DNA of 64,000 nucleotides from Xestospongia bergquistia. Lineage: Eukaryota; Porifera; Demospongiae; Haplosclerida; Petrosiidae. A program made the translations under genes and the position numbers. The notes beneath the pieces are model-generated. The model ran no database searches. It had not been told where the DNA came from and saw only the letters and a program-made list of their open reading frames with translations. The stretch's first letter is position 1. Every line of letters begins with the position of its first letter. This document shows positions 27,255 to 39,838 of this stretch, in pieces. The DNA is taken from positions 6,026,775 through 6,090,774 of the forward strand of contig OZ014418.1 in the NCBI GenBank assembly GCA_963965975.1. Reading direction: 5' to 3'.

Positions 27255-30200
27255 TTATTCTGACAAACTTCTTGTTTTACATGGCATTGGAAGAGTTTCT
27301 CCTCTCTTCTCTAAATTATGACAGGCTAGAGCAAGTAACTTCCTTTTGCAATTCTCATAGCAATCAACTACAGAAGTGAACAATCCATAACTTATAATGT
27401 ATTATAAATATAACAATTGTCACATGAGCAGACCCATCAACCAAACAATACTGACACCAGACTATTATACAAATGCTATAAAAATACTCTTATATGTTGT
27501 GCTTCTCATACATTGACTACATTTTATTAGTTTATTAAAGGATGTAGTAACACATAATTCTAGGATTTGAGATTTCTAATAAGATATCTAAAGTTAGTAT
27601 TATTCCTTTATAGTTTACTACATGTTAATTAACTTGTTAGTATATTGATCATAACTATTGAATAACTAACCATCACATGATGTTCCATTTCCTATAAATC
27701 CTGTATTACATTGACATGTAAAGCTACCTACATTGTTCATACAGGTAGCATTTTGATGACAATTGTGGCTTCCAGTGTTACATTCATTGATATCTATAAA
27801 CAGATATTGTAAAGAGTGTTGTAAGATGTTTAGTATATACTAATCTAGTATTCTACTGTTATAGATTTTTGTCAGTATTATTGAGGACAGCTAAATAACT
27901 AACCATCACATGATGTTCCATTTCCTATAAATCCTGTATTACATTGACATGTAAAGCTACCTACGTTGTTCATACAGGTAGCATTTTGATGACAATTGTG
28001 GCTTCCAGTGTCACATTCATTGATATCTATAAACAGATATTGTAAAGAGTGTTGTAAGATGTTTAGTATATACTAATATAATCTAGTATTCTACTGTTAT
28101 AGATTTTTGTCAGTATTATTGAGGACAGCTAAATAACTAACCATCACATGATGTTCCATTTCCTATAAATCCTGTATTACATTGACATGTAAAGCTACCT
28201 ATGTTGTTCATACAGGTAGCATTTTGATGACAATTGTGGCTTCCAGTGTTACATTCATTGATATCTATAAACAGATATTGTAAAGAGTGTTGTAAGATGT
28301 TTAGTATATACTAATCTAGTATTCTACTGTTATAGATTTTTGTCAGTATTATTGAGGACAGCTAAATAACTAACCATCACATGATGTTCCATTTCCTATA
28401 AATCCTGTATTACATTGACATGTAAAGCTACCTATGTTGTTCATACAGGTAGCATTTTGATGACAATTGTGGCTTCCAGTGTCACATTCATTGATATCTA
28501 TAAACAGATATTGTAAAGAGTGTTGTAAGATGTTTAGTATATACTAATCTAGTATTCTACTGTTATAGATTTTTGTCAGTATTATTGAGGACAGCTAAAT
28601 AACTAACCATCACATGATGTTCCATTTCCTATAAATCCTGTATTACATTGACATGTAAAGCTACCTACGTTGTTCATACAGGTAGCATTTTGATGACAAT
28701 TGTGGCTTCCAGTGTCACATTCATTGATATCTATAAACAGATATTGTAAAGAGTGTTGTAAGATGTTTAGTATATACTAATCTAGTATTCTACTGTTATA
28801 GATTTTTGTCAGTATTACTAAGGACAGCTAAATAACTAACCATCACATGATGTTCCATTTCCTATAAATCCTGTATTACATTGACATGTAAAGCTACCTA
28901 CGTTGTTCATACAGGTAGCATTTTGATGACAATTGTGGCTTCCAGTGTTACATTCATTGATATCTATAAACAGATATTGTAAAGAGTGTTGTAAGATGTT
29001 TAGTATATACTAATCTAGTATTCTACTGTTATAGATTTTTGTCAGTATTATTGAGGACAGCTAAATAACTAACCATCACATGATGTTCCATTTCCTATAA
29101 ATCCTGTATTACATTGACATGTAAAGCTACCTATGTTGTTCATACAGGTAGCATTTTGATGACAATTGTGGCTTCCAGTGTTACATTCATCAATATCTAT
29201 AACAGATATTGTAAAGAGTGTTGTAAGACATTTAGTATAACAAAAATACTACATTTTTGTCAATATTAAGGACTGCATGTATAGTTAATAGAAGATAGAA
29301 GAACATATTTTACAATAAAGTACCATATAAAATTTCCTTAAGAATTGTAGAATTTATCGTCACTATTTTGAATATTCTTAGAAGACATAGAAAGTAAGTG
29401 CATATATCTCTGTACACATAAAAGTATCTTTAAAAACAATGTATAAATTATTAAATACATAACACTAACCACTAATTGGATTTCCTAAAAACTCTGACAA
29501 ACATTAACAAATATTGCTACCAATTGTGTAAATACATGTGCTAGTATTTAAATTACAGTGATGTGTCCCAATGTAACATTCATACTTAATAGACATAGTA
29601 AATAGTATGCTTAAAATAGGCGTGTCTATTAATGACTAGATAACTCACTGACCTTCACATAATATACCATTTCCAGTAAATCCTGAATTACATACACATG
29701 TGTTAGACTGACATGAAGCATTAGAGTGACAGGTACCACCACACGGCTGAGGAGAAATAACTGTATAAATAAACATAATCATTCATTATGTTATTTATTA
29801 TAAATTCATTAATTAACTTATACATCTTGTCATTACTCTTATAGAATCTTTACATATTCAAAACTTTGTAATAAGGAAGAGTTATCTTATGATCTAAAAT
29901 TTAATGTATGAGTGTATTACTAACACAAGGAAATGAGGCATATTACTTATATCCTATAGTATATATTAACAGTAAACTTATGATACAATTTTTCTTATAT
30001 ACACTTAAAAGAGCATTTATCATTTCAACCGTTGTCATTGTTACCAGAATGTCATCAATGTGATGTAAGCTCAATATTGAGTTACTACAAAGCCAAAACT
30101 TGTTTACTCAGTGTGTATAAAGTAAATTTGAAACCAAATAGTACTCTTTGTAGTTTATTGTCCAATAACTGAAACTATTAGGGAGAGGTAGATACTATTT

Positions 30201-31358
30201 CAACTAAACTAACTAGATTAGCTTAGTTGAAATATCTGCTTATAGCTTCAAATGAAAAGATTCAACTATAATAACAAAGTGGGTGTAAAGCAATGTGGTT
30301 GTAGATGCAACTATATAGTTGGCTTTATGAATATTGAGTTACACTAGTATTTTAGTGTAGCAATGTTCAAAGAGCTCAATTATGCATTTATATATTAGCC
30401 ATTAACTCTTAATAAACACATACTTCTATTTTACAATGCTTATGACCATGAAGTAATTCCTATCATTACATTATATTACTGTAAACATTAGTGTGTGTTA
30501 TTTCAATCTGTTACATGATTTTTTAATTACTTTATACCTTCTTTTGAGAGATAAATATATCATTTACAAAGCATGATAATATTTACTTATTGAACAATAA
30601 ACTGCAAAAACTGGTTTTGGCTTGTTAGTTGACTTGATGTTTTGGCTTTTTGGATATTAATTTAATGAGACTATGGTAACCAAGACTTGAAAGAAAACAA
30701 TGATATTGAGTGTGCATGTAGTAGTTATTTGTCATTGAAGTCTAAGGATATAAATGTAGTTAGTCATTTTTAGTTGTGCAAACCAATAACTTAGATATCA
30801 ACCCTTTTTAAATGTTGCTATTAAACATGTTAATTAAAGACTATACAATGCAATATTCAATAGGTTGAATAATTTATAATTTACTTACTCCTACGTAATC
30901 TATCTTTTATAACTTCCCCCTGAAATTCACATATGAAGGTGCCTTCAGTGTTTATACAGATAGCATAATAGGCACAGTTGTGATCTCCAGTTTCACATTC
31001 ATTCACATCTATTAACAGAATATTATACATCACAAACAGTATATGTGACTCTATTACACTCATACCTTCTTCACAGTTCATTCCTTGATATCCAGTACCT
31101 GTACAATCACAGATGTATTGATCAGGAGAAGATCCCATACTACATATTCCTCCATGTTGACAAGGTTTGTCTTGTAAACATCTACTTACTTTGCATTCAT
31201 TATTATAAATGATTTCACTAGGACCACAAGATAGATTATTAGTGATAGCACCTATATTAAATAGAAATAGTAGCAGGTTATGTTAATAATATAGCTAGTT
31301 TAACTGACATACCTGTCAATGAAAAGAGTAAGAAGCAAATTTTAAAAGAGAGGTCCAT
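27255..31358 (-). CDS. Secreted multi-EGF protein C (seven-module tandem array)
   Basis: Twelve exons: 31358-31313 signal peptide ([15 protein letters not shown]), 31251-31066, 31008-30889 (half-EGF, KDRLRR), 29760-29653 ([16 protein letters not shown]), seven 123-nt cbEGF exons (29196-29074, 28963-28841, 28730-28608, 28497-28375, 28264-28142, 28026-27904, 27793-27671), and 27367-27255. They join to 477 residues. The last exon has lost the family TGA (now AGA after PCKT), adding RSLSE before a TAA. The cbEGF array is independent of the one in gene A: unit length and intron sequence differ. The intron at 29761-30888 holds no gene but has a 12-bp-arm hairpin near 30197-30236. Confidence 0.85.
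27671..29196 (-). repeat. Seven tandem EGF exon-intron units, about 233 bp period
   Basis: Exon ends at 27671, 27904, 28142, 28375, 28608, 28841 and 29074, a period of 233 bp with one 238-bp unit. Exons and introns are almost identical, differing at a few sites such as tacattgt / tacgttgt / tatgttgt. The counterpart E (from 40240) has only two decayed units, so the expansion followed the block duplication or was lost there. Confidence 0.9.
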
Positions 31359-31541
31359 GTCAAAATAATACTTTATCGATGGCTATCTTCTAAACTCCAA
31401 GATTTATATATTATTATAGAGCGCTTGCATCGACGTCACAAATATAACGTCACGTTACTTCCGTATGGCAAAAGATTCAGCTGCCCACGTTATTCTATTC
31501 AGCTAGACAGTTACACCTTGGCCTGAGTTGGTAAAAAAGGA

Positions 31542-32355
31542 ATGACACAATCTTCCCCGTACTCAGACTACTTCTTTAGGTTAGATGGCAAAATGAAAGC
31601 AAGATATTGCGAAAAAATAGCTTGCATAAGAAATGAGGATCCTTATCTAATGAAGAAGAATGAGTTCACCAAAGACATGGCTCAGTTGCCAACACTAGGG
31701 TAAGTGGCTCTTCCTTGTGAGATCTTCATTACCATCAATATTATGTTTTAATTGTCATTATAGCTACCCAGATATTGTGTTCTACCTTCTTCATACAACT
31801 AGTTTTGCAACGTTTGAGGAGGTGAAGAATTATAAAAGTTTACAGAGCTACAAGTACTTCACCAGTGGTTGGGTGATGGAAGTTGAATGGAAGACATACT
31901 CTGAGGAAGAAATCATCTTGATTTTGGGTAAAGTGAGGCACAGCTATGCCTCAAGCAAGCCTCCACTTCATCCATGGGTATTAATTAAGAGAAATGGGGC
32001 AGTCATAGTGGCTCATTGTACGTGCATGGCTGGACTAGCTGAGACATGTTCTCACATAGGGGCTGTTCTTCATTGGGTAGAAGCTGCTGTCCGTGTTAAC
32101 ATGAGTGCCACATGTACTTTAAAAGAAAATACTTGGCTTATGTCAACACCAAAGGAGAACATCCCATTTTTAAAACTGAGCCAAATTAATTTCAGTACCC
32201 CTAAAAAACTGCCAAAAAGAGAAGATCAGCAGTCACAACAAAGTAGTGCAGCCGCCAACTACATTCAAACGCCAACCAACCTAGAGAAGGAAAATTTCTT
32301 CAAAGAAATAGCAAAAGAAATGAAGAAAATGCCATTGCAATGCTTCTCTGTCTAG
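31542..32355 (+). CDS. SWIM zinc-finger protein of transposon, truncated before YqaJ domain
   Basis: Two exons, 31542-31699 and 31764-32355, give 249 residues. A SWIM-type finger ([17 protein letters not shown], pattern CxC then CxH) lies at about two-fifths of the length, followed by the Trp/Ser-rich stretch and a Lys-rich helix [20 protein letters not shown] that in the family precedes the YqaJ-type nuclease domain. Here a TAG follows and the nuclease is missing. The reading frame up to that point is clean. ATG 31542 is the first in frame. The upstream sequence contains repeated cgtcac motifs. SWIM fingers bind DNA or protein; a role in transposition is inferred. Confidence 0.7.
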
Positions 32356-32930
32356 CCAGGTAATCAAAAACGATAACCTAATATCCATTGCCTCTATCCA
32401 TTTAACAAATATTCTTGATACAGTTGATTCACTGATACCAAATCAGAAAGCTGGGTCACAATTGCTGGCATGCAATCTCAGTTTCATCAGCACCAAAGTA
32501 AAATACTCAAACTTAGACAGTTTACAAATCCCTTTGTCAGGAATGCCAGCACTCACTAGATTAAATATTGCCATTAATACAGTAAAACTACTGATTCCAG
32601 TGTAGAAACGAAGGATTTTCTCACTTCCACTAAAGTCATCTACTGATAGATATCCTTTTGGCACTTTCTTCTGATTAGCTGGCTCATCTATTCTACACTG
32701 ATAATCCTCCTCTAAAGCTGCTATATCATTCATAGTCAAATCAGTCTGTATACCAATACTCACAGTATTACTAGGTTGTATGCATTCGGCATGACTTTCA
32801 GTTAAATCTTTCTTTTCATCGTGTTCTAATTCAGCCTTGTGTTGCTCCCTTCGTTTCGTTGCCTCATACCTCAATAAATCATGAGTAGCCTTCCTCTTGA
32901 GTGGAGATGATGTAAATGAAAAAACACTTG
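32350..32930 (-). pseudogene. THAP/DDE-type transposase fragment
   Basis: Reading from 32930 downward: post-THAP linker (SVFSFTSSPLKRKATHDLL), a basic coiled segment, then SVSIGIQTDLT, and the HTH_Tnp_4 region KILRFYTGISSFTVLMAIFN and KLSKFEYFTLVLMKLRLHAS. A TGA at 32443-32445 interrupts DPAF; the same frame then continues [20 protein letters not shown] and stops making sense at about 32350, where it abuts the SWIM gene. The catalytic DDE region and the N-terminal THAP finger are both missing. Non-functional. Confidence 0.75.
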
Positions 32931-33010
32931 GAATGTAGAAACTAAGATTTAATATTTTATTTTTATAAGGGTTACTAGTATTATCACACTAAATATTGTT
33001 GTTACTTTAG

Positions 33011-33139
33011 GCATATATCAAGGTCTTTGAGAGTGATAAACTACCTGAGCCCAAATCAATGTTACAAGCAACAGCTGAAGCTAATAACCCTGCAGCTCAA
33101 GCATCTACTTATGATCGTTACAACAGAGAATTGGAAGAA
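33011..33139 (+). pseudogene. Isolated atlastin exon-10 copy
   Basis: A 129-nt exon with intact acceptor (tttag), donor (gtaggt) and open frame: [19 protein letters not shown] and onward, ending ELEE. Exons 11 and 12 are deleted; sequence jumps from the small repeat at about 33251-33364 to the atlastin 3' spacer. No other atlastin exon lies nearby, so it is a remnant. Confidence 0.85.
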
Positions 33140-34401
33140 GTAGGTGTGGCAATAATCAATACATTAAGTGTTATCGTTTTTTGTTTGTACTGTATAATAC
33201 AGTAGCACTTTTAATTGTATAGGTATAAATAATATGATTATACTCTGATCAGGCCTGGGGTCAAATACATGAGTATTTGTATTTAGCTGTATTTAAATAC
33301 TTTTTTGAGTATTTGTACTTTGAATTTTTGAAACAGGAAGTATTTGTATTCGTATTTTATATATGTTTTTTTTCATTTAAAGTTGTTGTAGTTAATTAGG
33401 AATAATAGTTGGTTTGAAAAGACAGTACTATATTCTTTTACTCAATTATTCATATCATAGATTTTACTCTCAGGAATAACATGATATGTATAGAACGTCT
33501 GGCCTCATTGCTAAATAAATTTAAACAAGTGAAAATCATTCTTCAAGTCATCAGCTTCTATTATCAGTGATTATTGTTATTGTAGTACATACCAGCTAGC
33601 TATAGAACATATTGTCTCTTTTTGTGTTGTATATATCTATCTCAATGATGTATGTCTCATATTATATTCTATATCAATTATATTATTTTAAGTCAAGTAC
33701 TAGTGTTTTCTAAAATTAATTTAGTTTTAGTTAGTTCAATTGCTTTATGAATATTGTCGTTTAAGATTATTAGTAACAGTTTGTAATAGCTAAAAATAAA
33801 GATATTTTATTATCATTTTATAACCATTAATTACAAAAAATGCTTTAAAATCTTTAATCTTGACCTTAAGAGACCACTAATGACTATCAACATTATACTA
33901 GTAAACTGATGATATTATAATGTTAGATTTTGATAATATACATGCTGCCATAAGAATTAAATATGTTATTTTAAGAACAAATTGTAGTTTACAATAATGG
34001 TTTATTATGTAATCTAAAATTTATTTGTATTACTCACTAAATAATTTGTTGGTATGTTGTACTATTACAAAACATTCAAAGGAATTATTATTTTATGAGT
34101 AATTGACATAAATTTTGGATTTCATAACAATCCACTCATGTAAGCTACATAATAGTTGTCAAAATAAGAATGATTTTTTTAAATTTTAACTTATTTCACA
34201 TTTCAAAAAAATGTTTTAGTTCCAGTTTTATTATTAGTCAAAATTAGTTGAAACATACTACAGGAAAACAAAATAGTTATAGTATCACAAAATAAACAAA
34301 TATAGCTAGCTATTGTGTTCAAATTCTACATTTAAAATAATAATAGCAAAATCGTTAACATACTGATCAGTTTAAAATCTGTCTTGTTATTCTGACAGAC
34401 T
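33140..34401. other. Atlastin-EGF spacer, copy D
   Basis: Holds a truncated MITE-like repeat (33251-33364), then sequence matching 9930-10990 and 20330-21335. No supported gene. Confidence 0.65.
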
Positions 34402-37098
34402 TCATGTTTTACATGGCATTGGAAGAGTTTGCCCTCTCTTCTCTATGTCATGACGGGCTAGAGCAAGTAACTTCCTTTTGCAATTCTCATAACAATCAAC
34501 TACAGAAATGAACAATCCATGACTTATAATGTATTATGTACAGACCCACCCATCAAAGAATGCTGATGAATCCATTTACATAAGACTAAGGTACAAGCTA
34601 TAAAACTAGCTTTATATGCTGTATTATTGTACAATGACTACATTTTATTACTTCATTAAATAATATATCAAGACATAATTCTATTATTATAATTCTGGAA
34701 TTGATATTTTCTTAAGATATCTAAAGTTAGTATTATTCCTTTATAGTTTACTACATGTTAATTAACTTGTTTGTATATATGATTCATAACTATTGAATAA
34801 CTAACCAGCACATGATGTTCCATTTCCTATAAATCCTGTATTACATTGACATGTAAAGCTACCTACATTGTTCATACAGGTAGCATTTTGATGACAATTG
34901 TGGCTTCCAGTGTTGCATTCATTGATATCTATAAACAGACATTGCAAAGAATGTTGTAAGATGTTTACTATGACAGTAAAAATACAAGATTTTGTCAATA
35001 TTATATTTTTGTCAATATTGAGGACAGCTAAATAACTAACCAGCACATGATGTTCCATCTCCCATAAATCCTGTATTACATTCACATGTAAAGCTACCTA
35101 TATTGTTCACACACTTAGCATTTTGATGACAATTGGGGATTCCAGTGTCACATTCATTGATATCTATAAAAAGATATTTTAAAGAATGTCATAAGATGTT
35201 TTATATAATAGTAAAATACTAGATTTATGTCAACATGAATGACTGCATGTACAGTTGATAGAAGATAGAATAAAAGTATATCTAAAAGTAATGTATAATC
35301 ATTTAAATACATGACAGTAAACACTACATGGATTTCCCAATAATCCTGACTCACTGCTACCAACTGTGTTCATACATGCGCTGTATTTAAATTACAACCA
35401 TGTGTCCCAGTGTCACATTTATTGATATTTAAAATTATTAGAAAATAATATTTCATATTAACAGGTGGACAATATATTGATAACTATATCTTTATTTATT
35501 TCATAATTCATGTATTACTTAGTAAATCACAAGTTATTTAATAAACCATAGTATTATTACATTGCTTTTACATCAATTTTGTTATTGTAAATGAATTACA
35601 AAAGTATTCCAATTAAATGACATCACATTTACGTAACAGTTATTGCAGCTTCAATAATGTAAATGTATTGTTAATATTACAACAAGTGCTATTTGCTGGA
35701 ATGTTGGTGGATTACCAATAGAAGTTTCATCTATAATTACATTGCTTTACATCAAATTTGCTATTCTAAATGAATTACAACATAAGTCCAATACATTCAC
35801 ATTAGTAAAAAAACATCAAATTATTATACGTTGTTTGTGACACAATATTGTTGGGAAATTATTTGTTGGAAAGCCATTGTAAATTGGCTATATCACATCA
35901 CACATCTAAATGTTGGAAAGCATGCACCATATATACTCTGTGTGCGCAAGCATGTCTAATAACAACCAGATAACTGACTTACCTTCACAAAATGTTCCAT
36001 TTCCAGTAAACCCTGATTTACATATACATCTGTTGAACATATTACATCTAGCAGACGGGTGACAGGCACCAAAACAATCAATATTGACTATATAAATAAA
36101 CATGATCACTCATTGTGTTATTAATTGTTAATTCATTAATTAATGTTTACATCTTCTCACTACTGTTATACAGAATCTTTACAATACCAAGACTATCTAA
36201 ACAAGAAAAACTGCCTTCTGGTCTAGCAACTAATATATGTTCTGTTATTATGCTAGTACATGGAAATAAGGCAACAGGAATCACCGCAAAGTTAATCTGT
36301 TATTTCAATCTGTTGCATGATTATTTTGATTGTATTTGTCAAAAATAATATTAATTTTGCATAAATATTTTATCTTATGAGATAAGTATACCATTTGGAG
36401 AGAATATCAATATATTTAACCTTGTGATGTTATACTAGAGCTTGTAATTTGACTACTGACTAGTACTACTCATAATTGTAAAAGTATCAATTTCTTGCTT
36501 GTGACTTTGAGTTATTGAGCAACAAACTACAAAGACTATTTTTAGCTTTTTAGTTGACTTGAGTTACAGTAGTTATGGTTACCAAACATGTCAATTAAAA
36601 ATGCTCAATAGATTAAATATTCACTTACTTCTACGTAATCTATCTTTTGCAACTTCCTCCTGAAATTCACATATGAAGCTACCTTCATTGTTTATACAGG
36701 TAGCATAATAGGCACAGTTGTGATCTCCAGTTTCACATTCATTCACATCTATTAACAGAATATTATACATTATAAACAGTATATGTGACTATATTACACT
36801 CATACCTTCTTCACAGTTCATTCCTTGATATCCAGTACCTGTACAATCACAGGTGTATTGATCAGGGGAAGATCCCATACTACATATTCCTCCATGTTGA
36901 CAAGGTTTGTCTTGTAAACATGTACTTACTTTGCATTCATTATTATAAATGATTTCATTAGGACCACAAGATAGATTATTAGTGATAGCACCTATATTAA
37001 ATAGAGATAGTAGCAGGTTATATTAATAATATAGCTAGTTTAATTGACATACCTGTCAATGAAAAGAGTAAGAGGTAGAATTTAAAAGAGAGCTCCAT
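34402..37098 (-). CDS. Secreted EGF protein D
   Basis: Seven exons: 37098-37053 signal peptide ([15 protein letters not shown]), 36991-36806, 36748-36629 (half-EGF, KDRLRR), 36087-35983 ([12 protein letters not shown]), 35163-35041, 34928-34806 (two cbEGFs), 34499-34402 tail. They join in phase to 266 residues. It is the sister of gene B with one fewer cbEGF exon. The tail exon has an Arg in place of the third conserved cysteine (LLALAR for LLALAC), which would leave a cysteine unpaired. A decayed EGF exon lies in the intron at about 35325-35435. Confidence 0.83.
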
Positions 37099-39095
37099 TG
37101 TCAAAATAACACTTTATCAATGGCTATCGCCATACTTTTATATACCACGATATTATACCATTGTCCTCAGGCTAAAATTAACATTATTAACCCACGCATG
37201 ACATTGCAGCCACTATTATTTCCGTTAATATAACGATAGTTTAATAGTAATTAACATATTTTTATATTAGAAGAAAAACTGTATTTGACTGTTCCACGTA
37301 ACAAAGCTCACTGGACGGAATGTCATATTTAGTTTGTAGGTATAATTAATTTAAAGGTAAATAGACGTAACATTTGTATTTAAATCTATCATAAACTGTA
37401 TCCAGAATTTAACAATATTGAGGACAATATCAATAGATTTGTTACACAATATGGTCAATTAGATCGAACAGTCTGATACAAGGATCTCAAAACAGCTCAC
37501 CCAAATGTTCATCTTACATTTTAAGTGCTTAGTGCATTCATGTTTATTTTACATATTTTTTAATAAATCTTCATACATCTAACAATTAACTACATGAATC
37601 ATAAATTCCAGAGTATATTATTAATTATATGATACATTATAATGTTTACTATTTTACATCTGTTAACTTTGATATCACACAACTATAAATTGGTTGATTG
37701 AACCAATCAATTTTTCTTATGGAATTACCTCACATATGTGCTTTCACTAGAACTTATTAATAACTACATAAATTATCAATTCCATTCTACTCTGGAATTA
37801 ATAATTCATGCAACTAATTGTCAGAAGTATGAAAACTATACACACAAAAAAGATGTTCGTGTGCATGTGTAGATCTGTCACTATGCAATTGGTGTCTCAT
37901 ATATGCGCATAAAAGGTGCTTTCACAAGAAATCATTAATAACTACATCAATTGTAAATTCCATAGTAATTAGTATGTTGTTAATACTTGTAAGTGTGTTT
38001 ATAGGCATCATATAATACAAGTGAATATGACATGCAGCTCATTAATTAGTTGATTCAACCAATCAAGTGTTACAGTGAATTGTATGCATATATGTGAAAC
38101 AGGTGGTAGAATTAATGCTGTTCATAAGTCCAAGTTATTAGGTCAGGTATAACTGGTTATTACTTTAAGCACTATATGTCTGGTGAAACATCTCCACATC
38201 TGTTTTGGTTATGTAGCAGGCAACTAAATATAGACCTTTTTGACTATTCTATAGACATTTGATGCAGACATGTGTTTAAACCTACTTCATGGTTTAGCTA
38301 GAATTATTCCATTAATTTTAATCACATTCACTCACAGTTTATTAGTGGATGACTCATTCATAATAATAAAAGATTGTATAGGTGTGTCCTTAACATCTTG
38401 ATTCTTATATATATATATTTAGCATACCAATCATGATCATTATTAAATATTATATATTTATTCTATTCCTTTGATTTGGTATAAATAATATGATGCAAAT
38501 ATTACTGTAAATATGTATGATATTTACAACAACATATGACAAAAAAATTTGGTCATATTTACATATTATAGTAAACATGGTCTGTATGTTTAGTAAATAT
38601 AGACTGACATTTGTCTGATATTTACATGTATAATAGAGAGAGTAAATTTCATCACTTTATTTACAATGGATTTCATGCTGTCTGAACATGTGCAAATATA
38701 GTCTAGTGGCAGTAAATATTTGTCTAATGGCAGTAAATTTCAGTGGAATTCATTAAGCGTATTAATTATAAATCAATTTTAAAACGTACATTCCATCTAT
38801 GAAACAATGATACTATTGAACTTGCCAATGAGTGAATATCATTAAAATATATCATATTATCATTATACTCATTAAGAACTTTTGATAAGAAAGTACAATT
38901 GCAGACGTTATAATAGCACAAGGAGTTATTTAATGTGAATATATATATATATATATGATTTCTATGTACTAATAATTCCTTAAATTACTTTATTGCAAAA
39001 TGTTTTGACTATGTTGAATTGACTGTTCCTATTATAAATTTCATGTTATCATGTAATAATCTGCATGTAAATATGTTCTAATTTATAGTTTTGAT
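37099..39095. other. Upstream region of EGF-D, no gene
   Basis: Follows 24302-26315 closely in order and sequence, including the hairpin (37764-37812), the ttggttgatt palindromes and the atatttac-rich stretch (about 38500-38700). Differences are small indels, which argues that the block was copied recently. No conserved ORF. Confidence 0.6.
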
Positions 39096-39385
39096 ATTAT
39101 GATGAAGATTGATGAATCTTTTGAGAAGTTCCTTAAATGCAATGAAAGCAAAGATTTAATATCAGATGCCAGCTGTTTTGGGATTAATCACGACACTATA
39201 TGATCTATTGTTCTTGATTTACTTGTAAATTGGGATACAATTTCTCACTCTGTCTTGGTATTATATTTGCCTTTACTACTAGTTACTATATGGATCTATA
39301 TATATGATACAGTGGACATTTGAAGGAAATTAGACAAATTATTGATACCTTCTCAGCAATACATGGGAACATGTTACTACTTTAG
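39096..39385 (+). pseudogene. Atlastin exon-11 fragment (unit E)
   Basis: Starts MKIDESFEKFLKCNESKDL at the shared breakpoint. A deletion in NESKDL..ISDA and stops in the hairpin region break it. Nearly the same as the fragment at 26316. Confidence 0.8.
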
Positions 39386-39838
39386 TATACTATATGGTGT
39401 TGTTATATGTTAACATATAGTGATTTGTTATAATGTGTGATGTGGTATCAGATAGCTTTTCTTAGTGTAATTTTTAATATCAATCGTAATGCAAATGAAA
39501 CAAATGAGCTGTCATCCTTTGTTCAGAAATTCTAATTATTGCAATGTCATTGTTAGTTTGCTCTATATGACTATATTTTTCAATTAGGACTGCAATTTAT
39601 TGTTCTTTTCTTACAATCAATGTTGAATATATCTATATCAGTAATGTATGTGTCATATTAAAGTTTATATCAATTGTAATTATTGTTTTAACATACTACA
39701 GGACAAGACAACAATTATAAGAAATGAAAAAAATATAGCTGGCTATGAAATATGTTCATAGTCTACTTCTAAAATAATTATTAAAAAATCATTAACATAC
39801 TGATCAGTTTTAAAACTGTCTTGTTATTCTGACAGACT

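Larger units (their letters stand above)
19110..31418. repeat. Segmental duplication block B-C
   Basis: Contains, in order: atlastin intron 9 to exon 12 remnants, EGF-B, its upstream region, an atlastin exon 11-12 fragment and EGF-C. The same order with matching intron, upstream and exon sequence is seen at 32939-41015 (D-E). The match covers coding and non-coding DNA alike. Confidence 0.8.
31419..32938. mobile_element. Deletion derivative of an ISL2EU/IS4EU-like DNA transposon
   Basis: Unlike the flanks, this segment is less AT-rich and is not shared with other units. It has two convergent gene fragments: a SWIM-finger protein (plus) and a DDE transposase (minus). That pairing is known for ISL2EU-type elements, which encode a SWIM/YqaJ-nuclease protein and a THAP-DDE transposase. 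Both genes are cut where they meet near 32350, and the THAP end is cut at 32938 where atlastin-intron sequence resumes. The left end near 31419 coincides with loss of similarity to the EGF upstream block. Terminal repeats not identified. Confidence 0.7.

Noticed and set aside
32443..32874. Minus-strand ORF as a host gene
   Set aside because: It matches the helix-turn-helix part of a DDE transposase and is truncated at both ends.
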